The translations under genes were made by a program, and so were the position numbers. From Belliella buryatensis (lineage in GTDB: Bacteria; Bacteroidota; Bacteroidia; Cytophagales; Cyclobacteriaceae), in assembly GCF_900188245.1 (NCBI RefSeq), contig NZ_FZOK01000007.1, positions 149,229 to 213,228 of the forward strand: a DNA stretch of 64,000 nucleotides, given 5' to 3'. The notes below the pieces were generated by a model, which was not told the DNA's origin, made no database searches, and saw only the letters and a list, made by a program, of their open reading frames with translations. The stretch's first letter is position 1. Every line of letters begins with the position of its first letter. Below are positions 45,642-53,747 of this stretch, piece after piece.

Positions 45642-45794
45642 AAATCAGAAGTAAAAAGTGCTTTTGAAATGTTTGAAACGAGTCGGTCGTAATTCTGAAA
45701 AGAAAAGAGGTTCGAATCCTTATCAATCATCAGGTTATTTTGGGTTTATTGTTAATTGACTAAGCTATGAAATTATATTTCATAGCTTTTTTTA
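45642..45794 (+). ncRNA. Candidate small RNA, about 150 nt
   Basis: An intergenic unit with a promoter-like TACATTTG at 45628-45635 and a terminator hairpin with seven T at 45762-45794. No open frame of note lies between (only stops in all plus frames), and the GC content rises in the middle (CGAGTCGGTCG, GGTTCGAATCC). The sequence does not resemble 6S, tmRNA, RNase P or SRP RNA by eye. The 5' end is inferred as about 7 nt after the -7 box. Confidence 0.4.
45762..45794 (+). terminator. Rho-independent terminator in the 45.3-46.2 kb gap
   Basis: AAGCTATGAAA pairs with TTTCATAGCTT across a 5-nt loop, followed by a run of T. It is 420 bp past the rluD-type gene, too far for that gene alone, which supports a separate short transcript. 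Confidence 0.85.
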
Positions 45795-45960
45795 TGTTCT
45801 AGTTTTTGTAAATAAAATGTGAATAGACTGAATATTTACCATTAATAACCCCCATAATTTTCGGTATCTATCTATAAATTCAATAAGCTTCAAACAATGC
45901 CTGCACTTAGATTACCGTAGTACCTCACTTTTGATTAAGTCTCAGTTCTATGGCTGAATA

Positions 45961-46095
45961 CAGAAAGTTAGAGCTTATGTCGTAGACCATTTTCCGAATT
46001 TGGTTTTATATATTGTCAATGGGAATGATATTGATGTACTATCGGTGTTGATTACAAGCCAGCATCCAGGAAGCTTGAAAAAGAGGGTAGAATAG
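45961..46095 (+). pseudogene. Fragment of a RelE/ParE-family toxin gene
   Basis: One plus frame reads QKVRAYVVDHFPNLVLYIVN then GNDIDVLSVLITSQHPGSLKK and a stop at 46093-46095. This is the C-terminal third of a ParE/RelE toxin (family pattern YRxxLVxxFPYxIxYxVxxxxIxVLAVxHxxRxP). A TGA at 45955-45957 breaks the frame, no start is present, and no antitoxin gene is visible. A relic from a lost toxin-antitoxin pair. Confidence 0.65.
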
Positions 46096-46218
46096 CTGAA
46101 ATCCCATAGTGTTAGTTACAATCCATCTCGGTAAAGACTGGGCATCTTGAATATTGCCTAGACCTATATTGTTTATTTACGAAGGTTTTGTATTACTTTT
46201 ACTTTAGTAGAAATAGGT

Positions 46219-49200
46219 ATGACTGAACCAACAGCACGGTACAAAACTTGGAAATTAAGGGCTTTAAGATATCTTAAGCCTGCAGGAATCGTCCTTGCTA
46301 TCTTGTTGGTGCTTCAAGTGGTGACTTATTTTTCTTCAGATTTTTTCCTAAGAAATTACCTCAAAAAGAAAGTTGCTCAAGCATCAGAGGAAAAATATGA
46401 GATTGATTTTGACCGCTTCTACATTTCTCTTTTTGCAAGGGGAGTGATTTTCGAAGGCCTGAGCCTCAATCCCGTGGAAGAGGCTTTTGAGGAGCTATCA
46501 GATATTCCATATTACAAAATTACTGTCCCAAAAGTATCTCTTACCAGACTTTTTTATCTTTTTGGTAAGCGCGAGTTTCAGATCGGTTTGGTCAAATTGA
46601 GTGATCCTTCCATAGAATTTAAGCTTCAAGAGGACTTGGAAGAACTTTTGGAAGAAGGAGAAACTTCCCCGCTGATGATGCTTGAAGAAGAGATCAAAAA
46701 GACCTTTGGTGACTTGGGGCTTCGTGAAATTAGGATCAAAGAATTGTTGGTAGACGAAGCAGATCTTTTGTTAAAGAACTTCATTTCTCAAAAGTCCATC
46801 AAGGTCGATCATGCTGATATCCGGGTAAAAGACATTCAGCTTCTTCAGGAAAGAAGTCCACAGACACCTTTTAATGCCGCAGGTTTTGCTATAGATTTAG
46901 ATAATTTCGAAATCTTACTTGCCGATAGTGTTCATACGATTCAGGCCTCAGAAGTGCATATTTCCTCGTTGGAGCAATTCATCGAAGCGAAGAAAATCAG
47001 TATTTCTCCTGATTTGTCAAAAAAATCATTGAGCTATTTTCAAGTTGAATTGGCTAATCTCAGGCTTACAGATGCTGATGTCAACAAGGTTTTTTATACC
47101 TCTGAAGTTGAGGTTGGATCTCTGAAATTAGTGAAACCAGAATTTAACCTTTATTCTACACCTAGGGAGGTTAAATCTGATGTGGGGATCTTTGATCTTT
47201 ATGAATTGATAGCGGGGATACTCACTTCAATTCAGATTGCAGATTTGGTAATTGAGAAGGGGAAGTTTACTCAAAGAAATATCGATGATCCTGAAAATCA
47301 CCGCATCAAAGCCGATCGGATAGATTTTGAGATGAAAGATGTGTACGTCGGACCAAACGAGTCCCTGAAGAAAAATCAATTCTTCTATGCTCAAGATGCT
47401 GCTGTGAAATTGCATCAAGTAGAAATTGCTCTTGGAGATGAGATACACAGAGTTACAGGGGATTTTGTTTCACTATCTTCTTTCGATGATGCTATTCAAG
47501 TGAAGGATGTCAGGATCTTACCTACAGCAGAGGCGGAGGAAGATGAAGATTTGACCATTTTTGAGATACATGTTCCAGCATTAGACATTCAAGACTCCAA
47601 TCTCAAAAAAATCTATAATCAAGGGATTGTAGATATCGCAGAAGTGATGATCAATAGCCCAGAAATCATCCTTCGTGATGTCAAAACTGGCAATGGAAAT
47701 CAAAAATCATTTGATCTTCAAGCGCTAACTCAGGATTTCCTACAAGCGATCTATGTCGGTCGATTGGAAATCAAAGAAGGATCGCTCGTGGTGGATAATA
47801 ACTTGAGGGTTCGGCAGGATAGTCTTTCTTTTGGTACTGTAAATTTAGTCCTTGAACATTTTGCTTTGGATGATCAAGCTGGCAAAAATAGCAAGAGTAT
47901 ATTTTTAGCTGAGGCATTACAGATTGAGCTGAAAGACTATGCACTCAAACTTTCTGATAATCTACATGTTTTCAAAGCCTCCAATGTCTTTCTTGATACC
48001 AAAGCATCAATTGTGAGAATCGAGGGCTTCTCCATTCAACCATTTGACAGAGATCAGATTCAGAATGTGTTAGACCGCTATGATAAAAACACAGTAATTG
48101 ATATTTATGTGCCTCGCTTCCTCGCAACAGGAGTTGATTTGAATAAAGCCTATTTTGGAGGTGTGCTCAATATCAAGCAGATTAGGGTTCCTTCTCCCAA
48201 AATCAACGTGTATAGCTACAGGCAGCGTGAGAGGTCAGAGGATGAAAAAGTAGAAAAGCAAGATGTGCTAGAATTGCTTCAGAATTACTTTACTGCTGTG
48301 ACAGTTGACTCTTTAATTTTACAGCGAGGGAGTTTGAACTATGAAAACTATGTGAGAGAGAATATCCGTACATTTTCAGAAGACAACGTTTCTATCGCTG
48401 TCAAAAATTTCAGAATAGACCAAAACACTAGGCCAGAAGACTTCCGCTTGCTTTTTTCCGAGGAAGTAGATTTGGGCTTGAATAATTATGTTTTCAGTAT
48501 TGCCGATGGCAAATACAATATCGTGGCAGACCGCATCAGCTTCAATACAGCTAGGGAAGAAATCATTACCAGCAATGTGCAGCTTCGCCCGAGTAACAAT
48601 GTCATAGATAAGACCAGAATTTCAGCTAATATCCCCAGCCTTTCATTTACAGGTGTGGACCTTGAGCGCTTCCTGTTCGACAATGAACTGAGCTTAAGCA
48701 AAGTGAAGTTTTCGGGTTCTTCGGTGAATTTATTGATCAACAAGGATTTTGATGATGCTGATGAAGTGGAGTCTAGCCGAAGAAGAGACCGGGCACTTCC
48801 TAAGACGATCAACTTGATCAATATAGATACTGTCACCGCTGAAAACGCAAATTTCAATCTGTCATTTAGAGAAAATGGGATTAGGAGTGAGCTGGTCGAT
48901 ACAGGGATCAATTTGTCAATTTATGACTTCATGCTCGACTCTGCGACTTTAAGCAAAGGAGATATTTCAGGTTTTTTTGGAGGACTATCATTGGCCATTG
49001 ATGAGTTTTGGTTGACTTTACCAGATAGTGTTCACCGAGTGACTTTTACCAAAGTAGAATTGGATACGCGCTACGAGGGTATTTTCCTCAATAACTTAAG
49101 GATTATACCTTACACACTATCAGGAAAACCTGGAATTCCTGTCATATCTGGTCACATACCTACTGCCTTGATCAAGACCGAGGCAGTATCTGATGTGCAA

Positions 49201-50565
49201 TTCAACAAAGATCTTTTGATCAGTGAGTTGAGGCTTTTTAGGCCTGATATAGAGATATTCTTAGACGATGTTGCGAAACCTGAAAAAGAGCAAGAAGCCT
49301 TAGAAGAAGGACAAGAAGCAAAGACAGTACTTGAAACCATCAAAGTTGAAGAATTTGAGATTGTCGATGGGAACTTGGCTTTTTTTGACAAAAACTCATC
49401 CAAGGAACCTCAGCATTTCAAGAAACTTAACATTACTTTGAAGGATTTAGATATTGATTTGGAGGATATGTCTGGATTTGATCAGGCGGTTTTGTTGAAA
49501 AAAGAATTCAAAGTCAGCTTACCAGATTATAAGTTTTATACCAAAGACAGCATGAATGTGCTCACTATTGGTTATGCCTTAGTCAGTCAAGATCAGATTC
49601 AGCTTCAGAATGTCAGCATGAAACCTCGCTATGGTAGATTTGCCTATACCAGAAAAATGAATCAAGAGATTGATGTCATGGAGTTCTCTATCCCTGAGGT
49701 GCTGATTCACTTCCCAAATCTTGAGCGACTTGCAGAAAAACAGGAACTCCAAGCATCATTGATCGAAGTGATAGACTTGGAAGCTTCAATATTCAGAGAC
49801 AAGCGCTACCCGCTTGCCGAGGATCAATACAAAATGATGCCACAAGAACTGATGCAGCAAGTAGGTTTTGTAGCCGAGGTGGATACGCTACAGTTGATTA
49901 ATGGGATGGTACGCTATACTGAGTTCCCAGAGAAGGGACTTGTTCCAGGAGAGATCTATTTTTCTGAACTGTATGCAGCACTATATCCATTTCATTTGGG
50001 GGCGAATCCAGAAGATTTCTCTTTGGATAAGAGTTTTATCCTAGCAATGGGAAAGCTCAATGGAGCAGCTGATATCAGCCTCCAAGGGCAGATGCGCTAT
50101 CAGTCTCCCTATCCTATGCAGATCAATGCGCAGTTAGGAGCATTTGATTTCGATTTGATCAATTCTATCTTGGTGCCAAATGCGCATGCGCAAGTTCGTG
50201 AGGGGCGTGTACATGGAGGCGATTGGTCGTTTACAGCTGATAATAAAGATGCCCGAGGTAGTATGGTGCTCATGTACAATGACCTCAGGGTAGACTTGCT
50301 AGACGAGAGGACTTTGGAGCTAGGAAAAGGAAGAAAGCGAATCCTTACTTTCGTATTGAATACTTTTGCTTTGAAGAGTCATAACCCTCGAAAGTTCCCT
50401 AGGAACACGGTTAAGGGCTCTATCTATGAACCTAGAGATACTGAGAAATTTATATTCAATTACTGGTGGAAAACAACATTCTCGGGCTTGAAGGGAACCT
50501 TTGGTTTTGGTCAGTCGCGTCCACCCAAAAAACTTCCTGTTTTAAAAAGGAAAGAAGAGGAGTAG
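46219..50565 (+). CDS. Giant AsmA-like repeat protein, unknown function
   Basis: A 1448-residue protein with one N-terminal transmembrane helix (about residues 22-42, PAGIVLAILLVLQVVTYF) and the rest predicted as beta-strand-rich periplasmic material. It contains six repeats of about 176 residues (see findings), each with a D-s-v-H-x-v strand, an IPxLxxxGVDLxxxxF-type strand and a PxIxVxS-type strand. The C-terminal ~200 residues (for example MRYQSPYPMQINAQLGAFDF) resemble AsmA/DUF748 C-terminal regions. AsmA-like and TamB-like proteins form long grooves that move lipids between membranes; a similar role here is an inference. It converges on mnmD with a 2-bp gap. Confidence 0.65.
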   Translation: MTEPTARYKTWKLRALRYLKPAGIVLAILLVLQVVTYFSSDFFLRNYLKKKVAQASEEKYEIDFDRFYISLFARGVIFEGLSLNPVEEAFEELSDIPYYKITVPKVSLTRLFYLFGKREFQIGLVKLSDPSIEFKLQEDLEELLEEGETSPLMMLEEEIKKTFGDLGLREIRIKELLVDEADLLLKNFISQKSIKVDHADIRVKDIQLLQERSPQTPFNAAGFAIDLDNFEILLADSVHTIQASEVHISSLEQFIEAKKISISPDLSKKSLSYFQVELANLRLTDADVNKVFYTSEVEVGSLKLVKPEFNLYSTPREVKSDVGIFDLYELIAGILTSIQIADLVIEKGKFTQRNIDDPENHRIKADRIDFEMKDVYVGPNESLKKNQFFYAQDAAVKLHQVEIALGDEIHRVTGDFVSLSSFDDAIQVKDVRILPTAEAEEDEDLTIFEIHVPALDIQDSNLKKIYNQGIVDIAEVMINSPEIILRDVKTGNGNQKSFDLQALTQDFLQAIYVGRLEIKEGSLVVDNNLRVRQDSLSFGTVNLVLEHFALDDQAGKNSKSIFLAEALQIELKDYALKLSDNLHVFKASNVFLDTKASIVRIEGFSIQPFDRDQIQNVLDRYDKNTVIDIYVPRFLATGVDLNKAYFGGVLNIKQIRVPSPKINVYSYRQRERSEDEKVEKQDVLELLQNYFTAVTVDSLILQRGSLNYENYVRENIRTFSEDNVSIAVKNFRIDQNTRPEDFRLLFSEEVDLGLNNYVFSIADGKYNIVADRISFNTAREEIITSNVQLRPSNNVIDKTRISANIPSLSFTGVDLERFLFDNELSLSKVKFSGSSVNLLINKDFDDADEVESSRRRDRALPKTINLINIDTVTAENANFNLSFRENGIRSELVDTGINLSIYDFMLDSATLSKGDISGFFGGLSLAIDEFWLTLPDSVHRVTFTKVELDTRYEGIFLNNLRIIPYTLSGKPGIPVISGHIPTALIKTEAVSDVQFNKDLLISELRLFRPDIEIFLDDVAKPEKEQEALEEGQEAKTVLETIKVEEFEIVDGNLAFFDKNSSKEPQHFKKLNITLKDLDIDLEDMSGFDQAVLLKKEFKVSLPDYKFYTKDSMNVLTIGYALVSQDQIQLQNVSMKPRYGRFAYTRKMNQEIDVMEFSIPEVLIHFPNLERLAEKQELQASLIEVIDLEASIFRDKRYPLAEDQYKMMPQELMQQVGFVAEVDTLQLINGMVRYTEFPEKGLVPGEIYFSELYAALYPFHLGANPEDFSLDKSFILAMGKLNGAADISLQGQMRYQSPYPMQINAQLGAFDFDLINSILVPNAHAQVREGRVHGGDWSFTADNKDARGSMVLMYNDLRVDLLDERTLELGKGRKRILTFVLNTFALKSHNPRKFPRNTVKGSIYEPRDTEKFIFNYWWKTTFSGLKGTFGFGQSRPPKKLPVLKRKEEE

Positions 50566-50567
50566 TT

Positions 50568-51248
50568 TTATTTCACCGCTCTCGTCATTTCTTTTTTTCC
50601 CGGAGGGCCAGGTAATGTTTCTACTTTAAGGCCCAAGTCTTTTAGGTCTCGCTTGAGCTGGCCCATGGCACAGTAAGTTGTGAAAATTCCTTCTGGATTC
50701 ATACTTTCCGTCACCTTTTTCAGCATGTCTTTGTTCCAAAGTTCTGGCTGCTTGCTAGGTGCAAATGCATCGAAAAACACTACATCAGTAGGGTAAAGTT
50801 GAACATCCTCTAGCGTGATGATGTCCTTTTTCATATTGAAATATTCTGAAACAATTACACCTTCATTCCATGGAGCTTGATGCAGCCTTTCAAAATAAGG
50901 TTTGTAGTGCATGATGGTCTCATCTACCTCGGTATAGTTCAGCTGGCTGTAGATTTCCTTGTCCAAAGGGAATGGCTCAATGCTGTGATACAAAACGGGA
51001 ACTTTGTTTTGCTCAGCCCACACTAAGGTGAGCCAGGCATTTAACCCTGTACCAAATCCGACTTCAAAAATCCGAATCGGTTGAACTCCTGGATTTCTTA
51101 CGAACCAAGTTTCCAAACCATATAGCATAAACACATGAACAGACTCACGGTATGCGCCATGAAAGGAGTGATAGGTTTCATTCAGCCCAGGATGATACAA
51201 GGAATGTGAGCCGTCCTCGGTCGTGATGATTTTAATTTCGTCAGACAT
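50568..51248 (-). CDS. mnmD: tRNA (5-methylaminomethyl-2-thiouridine)(34) methyltransferase MnmD
   Basis: SAM-dependent methyltransferase of 226 residues that completes mnm5(s2)U at tRNA wobble position 34, the stand-alone form of the N-terminal half of MnmC. Conserved: DGSHSLYHPGLNETYHSFHG (about residues 9-28), IFEVGFGTGLNAW (about 66-78, SAM site) and VVFFDAFAPSKQPELW (about 159-174) with the acidic active site. The ATG at 51248 is used, since it is 2 bp after the ispF stop and starts MSDEIKIITTEDG. Likely co-transcribed with ispF. Confidence 0.93.
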   Translation of the reverse strand: MSDEIKIITTEDGSHSLYHPGLNETYHSFHGAYRESVHVFMLYGLETWFVRNPGVQPIRIFEVGFGTGLNAWLTLVWAEQNKVPVLYHSIEPFPLDKEIYSQLNYTEVDETIMHYKPYFERLHQAPWNEGVIVSEYFNMKKDIITLEDVQLYPTDVVFFDAFAPSKQPELWNKDMLKKVTESMNPEGIFTTYCAMGQLKRDLKDLGLKVETLPGPPGKKEMTRAVK

Positions 51249-51250
51249 AC

Positions 51251-51733
51251 TTAAGCTTTTTCTATCAATACAGCACAATAGGCAGAAACCCCCTCTTCTC
51301 TACCAACGAAGCCCAGCTGCTCAGTAGTAGTAGCTTTGATGGAAATATCTTCTTCATCAATTCCCATGACCTCTGCCAAGCACTTTTTCATTTCAGGAAT
51401 GTGAGGGTTTACTTTTGGGATTTGTAGACAGATGGTAGAATCAATATTCCCCACTTCATAGCCTTTTTCCCGAATTAGTTTCATCACATCTCTGAGTAGG
51501 ATTTTTGAATCTATGCCTTTGTATTTTGGGTCTTTGTCCGAAAAATGATAGCCTATGTCCCTCATGTTGGCTGCACCTAGTAAGGCGTCGCAAATGACAT
51601 GAATGAGTACATCAGCATCAGAATGTCCTACGGCGCCTTTTTCATGAGCAAGTTTGATCCCACCCAACCAAAAATCATAGCCTACTTGCAGCTGATGTAC
51701 ATCATACCCAAATCCAACTCTTATCTTTTTCAT
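51251..51733 (-). CDS. ispF: 2-C-methyl-D-erythritol 2,4-cyclodiphosphate synthase
   Basis: MEP-pathway enzyme that forms the cyclic diphosphate on the way to isoprenoids; 160 residues, standard size. Metal ligands Asp11 and His13 are in GYDVHQL, the second site in GHSDADVLIHVICDAL (about residues 36-51), and the family end-signature is KATTTEQLGFVGREEG (about 135-150). It shares a transcript with mnmD. Other MEP genes are not in the window. Confidence 0.97.
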   Translation of the reverse strand: MKKIRVGFGYDVHQLQVGYDFWLGGIKLAHEKGAVGHSDADVLIHVICDALLGAANMRDIGYHFSDKDPKYKGIDSKILLRDVMKLIREKGYEVGNIDSTICLQIPKVNPHIPEMKKCLAEVMGIDEEDISIKATTTEQLGFVGREEGVSAYCAVLIEKA

Positions 51734-51901
51734 CTTTCTTGTAAGAAATCTTTATGTCAATTTTATTATTCGCTACTTTTAACTTGTGCTTCATTCTTGA
51801 TTTTCAGTGTCCATTTAGTGTGATATCTACCAATATTATGTCCGCTTTAGCGGCATAAATACCAATGAATATCTACATCATAATCGCTCAAGATGAATAA
51901 A

Positions 51902-53143
51902 TTAATTATTTACACTTTTATAGTATATCACCGAAGCATTCTCTTCTTGCAATATTGTATTGGCCCAATGGATGATTTTATCCGAAGGAATGCGGGTTTT
52001 GATTTCGTACTCCTCTTGGTAATAGTTAGGGTTGCCCAAATGGGCGTAATAGGCCAAGCTCATAGCTCTATTCAACAATTGGATCGATTCGTAGGTTTTC
52101 ATGGCTTCAGCTTGATTTTTCACTTTCTGGAGAATAGTGTCTGAAATCTTGCTACTTTTAAAAGCTTTTACCACTTGGTCTAAAGCTTTCTCAGCCTCTT
52201 CTGCGGACTGTCCTTTCTCCATTTTGCCAGAGAAAACCATCAGTCCAGGGTCTACAGTCCCAAAGATGTAAGCTCCAATAGACGCGAATGTTTGTCCATT
52301 TTTGACTAGCTCCTGTTCCAAAATCGAAGAGCGGCCAAAGCCAATGATGTCTGTTATAAGATCAGCTTCTAAGTAGCCTTCCTGCATTTTGCCCGGCATG
52401 TGATAGACTTTGTAAAGGGCATCCGTAGGGACTTTGGCTGCTACAATTTTTGTTTTCTTTTTGACTTGAGGGAGTTCGGCGGTAATAGTTTTTTTAGGAA
52501 TAGATGCAGAAGGAATCTCTGCAAACCATTTTTCACTCAATCGCTTGACCTCTTCCAATGTGACATCGCCAGCTACTACCATGATGGCATTGTCTGGGCG
52601 ATAATGAGTGAAGTAGAATTCCTCTACATCTTCTTTTTTATAATTGACAATGTCTTCTATCTCTTTGCCAATCGTAGGCCACTGATAAGGATGCCGATCA
52701 TATGCTAGTTCTCTGATGTGGTGAAAGATATCTCCATAAGGCTGATTGAGGTAGCGTTGCTTGAATTCTTCAATGACTACTTTGCGTTGCGTCTCTATGG
52801 TTTTATCGGTTAGGGCTAGGTTCATCATTCTGTCTGATTCTAGCCAAAAAGCCGTTTCCAGATTCACAGCTGGGAGCGTGATGTAATAATTAGTGATGTC
52901 AGTATTGGTAAAAGCATTGCAAGAACCTCCTACTTTCTCCAATGCAGTATCAAAAACAGGGATGTGCTTCGTACTTCCAAACATCAGGTGTTCGAAGTAA
53001 TGTGCCAACCCAGTTTTGCCTATTATTTCATTGCGAGAGCCAACTTTATAGAGGATGTTGACGACAGCTATTTTGGTACTGTGGTCCTCATGAACCAGTA
53101 CCTGAAGGCCGTTATCCAATACAAATTGTTGGTAATTGATCAT
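51902..53143 (-). CDS. M16 family zinc metallopeptidase (insulinase/processing peptidase-like)
   Basis: A 413-residue protein with the inverted zinc motif HxxEH at residues 48-52 (GLAHYFEHLMFGS), His48 and His52 with Glu51, and the distal Glu in a following helix about 76 residues on. The N-terminal half is the catalytic lobe; the C-terminal (about 170-400) is the M16_C inactive lobe with IIGFGRSSILEQELVKNGQ. There is no signal peptide in the first 20 residues (MINYQQFVLDNGLQVLVHED), so a cytoplasmic form is suggested. The substrate is unknown. Confidence 0.9.
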   Translation of the reverse strand: MINYQQFVLDNGLQVLVHEDHSTKIAVVNILYKVGSRNEIIGKTGLAHYFEHLMFGSTKHIPVFDTALEKVGGSCNAFTNTDITNYYITLPAVNLETAFWLESDRMMNLALTDKTIETQRKVVIEEFKQRYLNQPYGDIFHHIRELAYDRHPYQWPTIGKEIEDIVNYKKEDVEEFYFTHYRPDNAIMVVAGDVTLEEVKRLSEKWFAEIPSASIPKKTITAELPQVKKKTKIVAAKVPTDALYKVYHMPGKMQEGYLEADLITDIIGFGRSSILEQELVKNGQTFASIGAYIFGTVDPGLMVFSGKMEKGQSAEEAEKALDQVVKAFKSSKISDTILQKVKNQAEAMKTYESIQLLNRAMSLAYYAHLGNPNYYQEEYEIKTRIPSDKIIHWANTILQEENASVIYYKSVNN

Positions 53144-53242
53144 AATATTGTTTTGGGCAAAGCTAATAAAATAAACCTGAAATAGGCAGTCGTATTAGAT
53201 TGACCTACTCAGGTTAAGTTTAAATTTGTAATAATTGTTTGA

Positions 53243-53446
53243 TTAGATTGCCTCAGCTTTGTATCCAGCTTTTTCTAAGGTAGAGATGATTGCCTCTGGA
53301 TTTTGCTCTCCTGATACAGTCAGAATTCTATCAGGATGGCTCAAGTCCACCTTCCACTCAGTATCTTCTAATTTTGACATTTCCGGTGTGATGGCCGCTA
53401 CGCATGCACCACATTTCACGTTGGTTTTGAATTGTTGTGTTTTCAT
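53243..53446 (-). CDS. Small heavy-metal-associated (CopZ-like) protein
   Basis: A 67-residue HMA domain: betaalphabeta with the CxxC metal motif in VKCGACVAAI (about residues 9-18), DTEWKVDLSHPDRILTV and a C-terminal ISTLEKAGYKAEAI. CopZ-type chaperones carry Cu(I) to P-type ATPases, in keeping with the copA gene about 300 bp further on the same strand. Starts at ATG 53446 or 53455 are equally possible; MKTQQFKTN is the family-like start. Confidence 0.85.
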   Translation of the reverse strand: MKTQQFKTNVKCGACVAAITPEMSKLEDTEWKVDLSHPDRILTVSGEQNPEAIISTLEKAGYKAEAI

Positions 53447-53489
53447 ATTGTTCATATTTTTATCCCTGCATTTCATACAGGGCAATTAA

Positions 53490-53747
53490 ATGTTTAACCC
53501 CTCTGGGATTTGACTCTATGTTTACCAAGGCGTAAGTCAATGCAACTTGCGCCAAGATACCAGTTGTTAATCCTAATTTCCCTAATCCTACTTTATTAAA
53601 TTAGGAGATTGGGTCAAACCCGCCAGGTTGATGAACCATACAGGTTTAAAATTTATCATTTCAAAACCTGGCAGGATTTTTCTTGTCACTTTATAACATG
53701 ACAAAATAGACCTAATAACTAATCCCTAGTAGCTAATCCCCCAATAA
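53490..53747. repeat. Intergenic repeat-rich gap downstream of copA
   Basis: Non-coding. It includes an inverted pair, CCCGCCAGGTT (53620-53630) and AACCTGGCAGG (53666-53676), separated by about 35 bp, with T-rich sequence after the second arm. Next to copA are four variants of CTAATAACTAATCCCTAG-type words (53712-53757), the last overlapping the copA end. Confidence 0.5.

Noticed and set aside
45640..45735. tRNA-like T-arm (GGTTCGAATCC) in the 45.3-46.2 kb gap
   Set aside because: No matching acceptor stem, D-arm or anticodon arm could be built around it; the similarity is limited to 11 bases.
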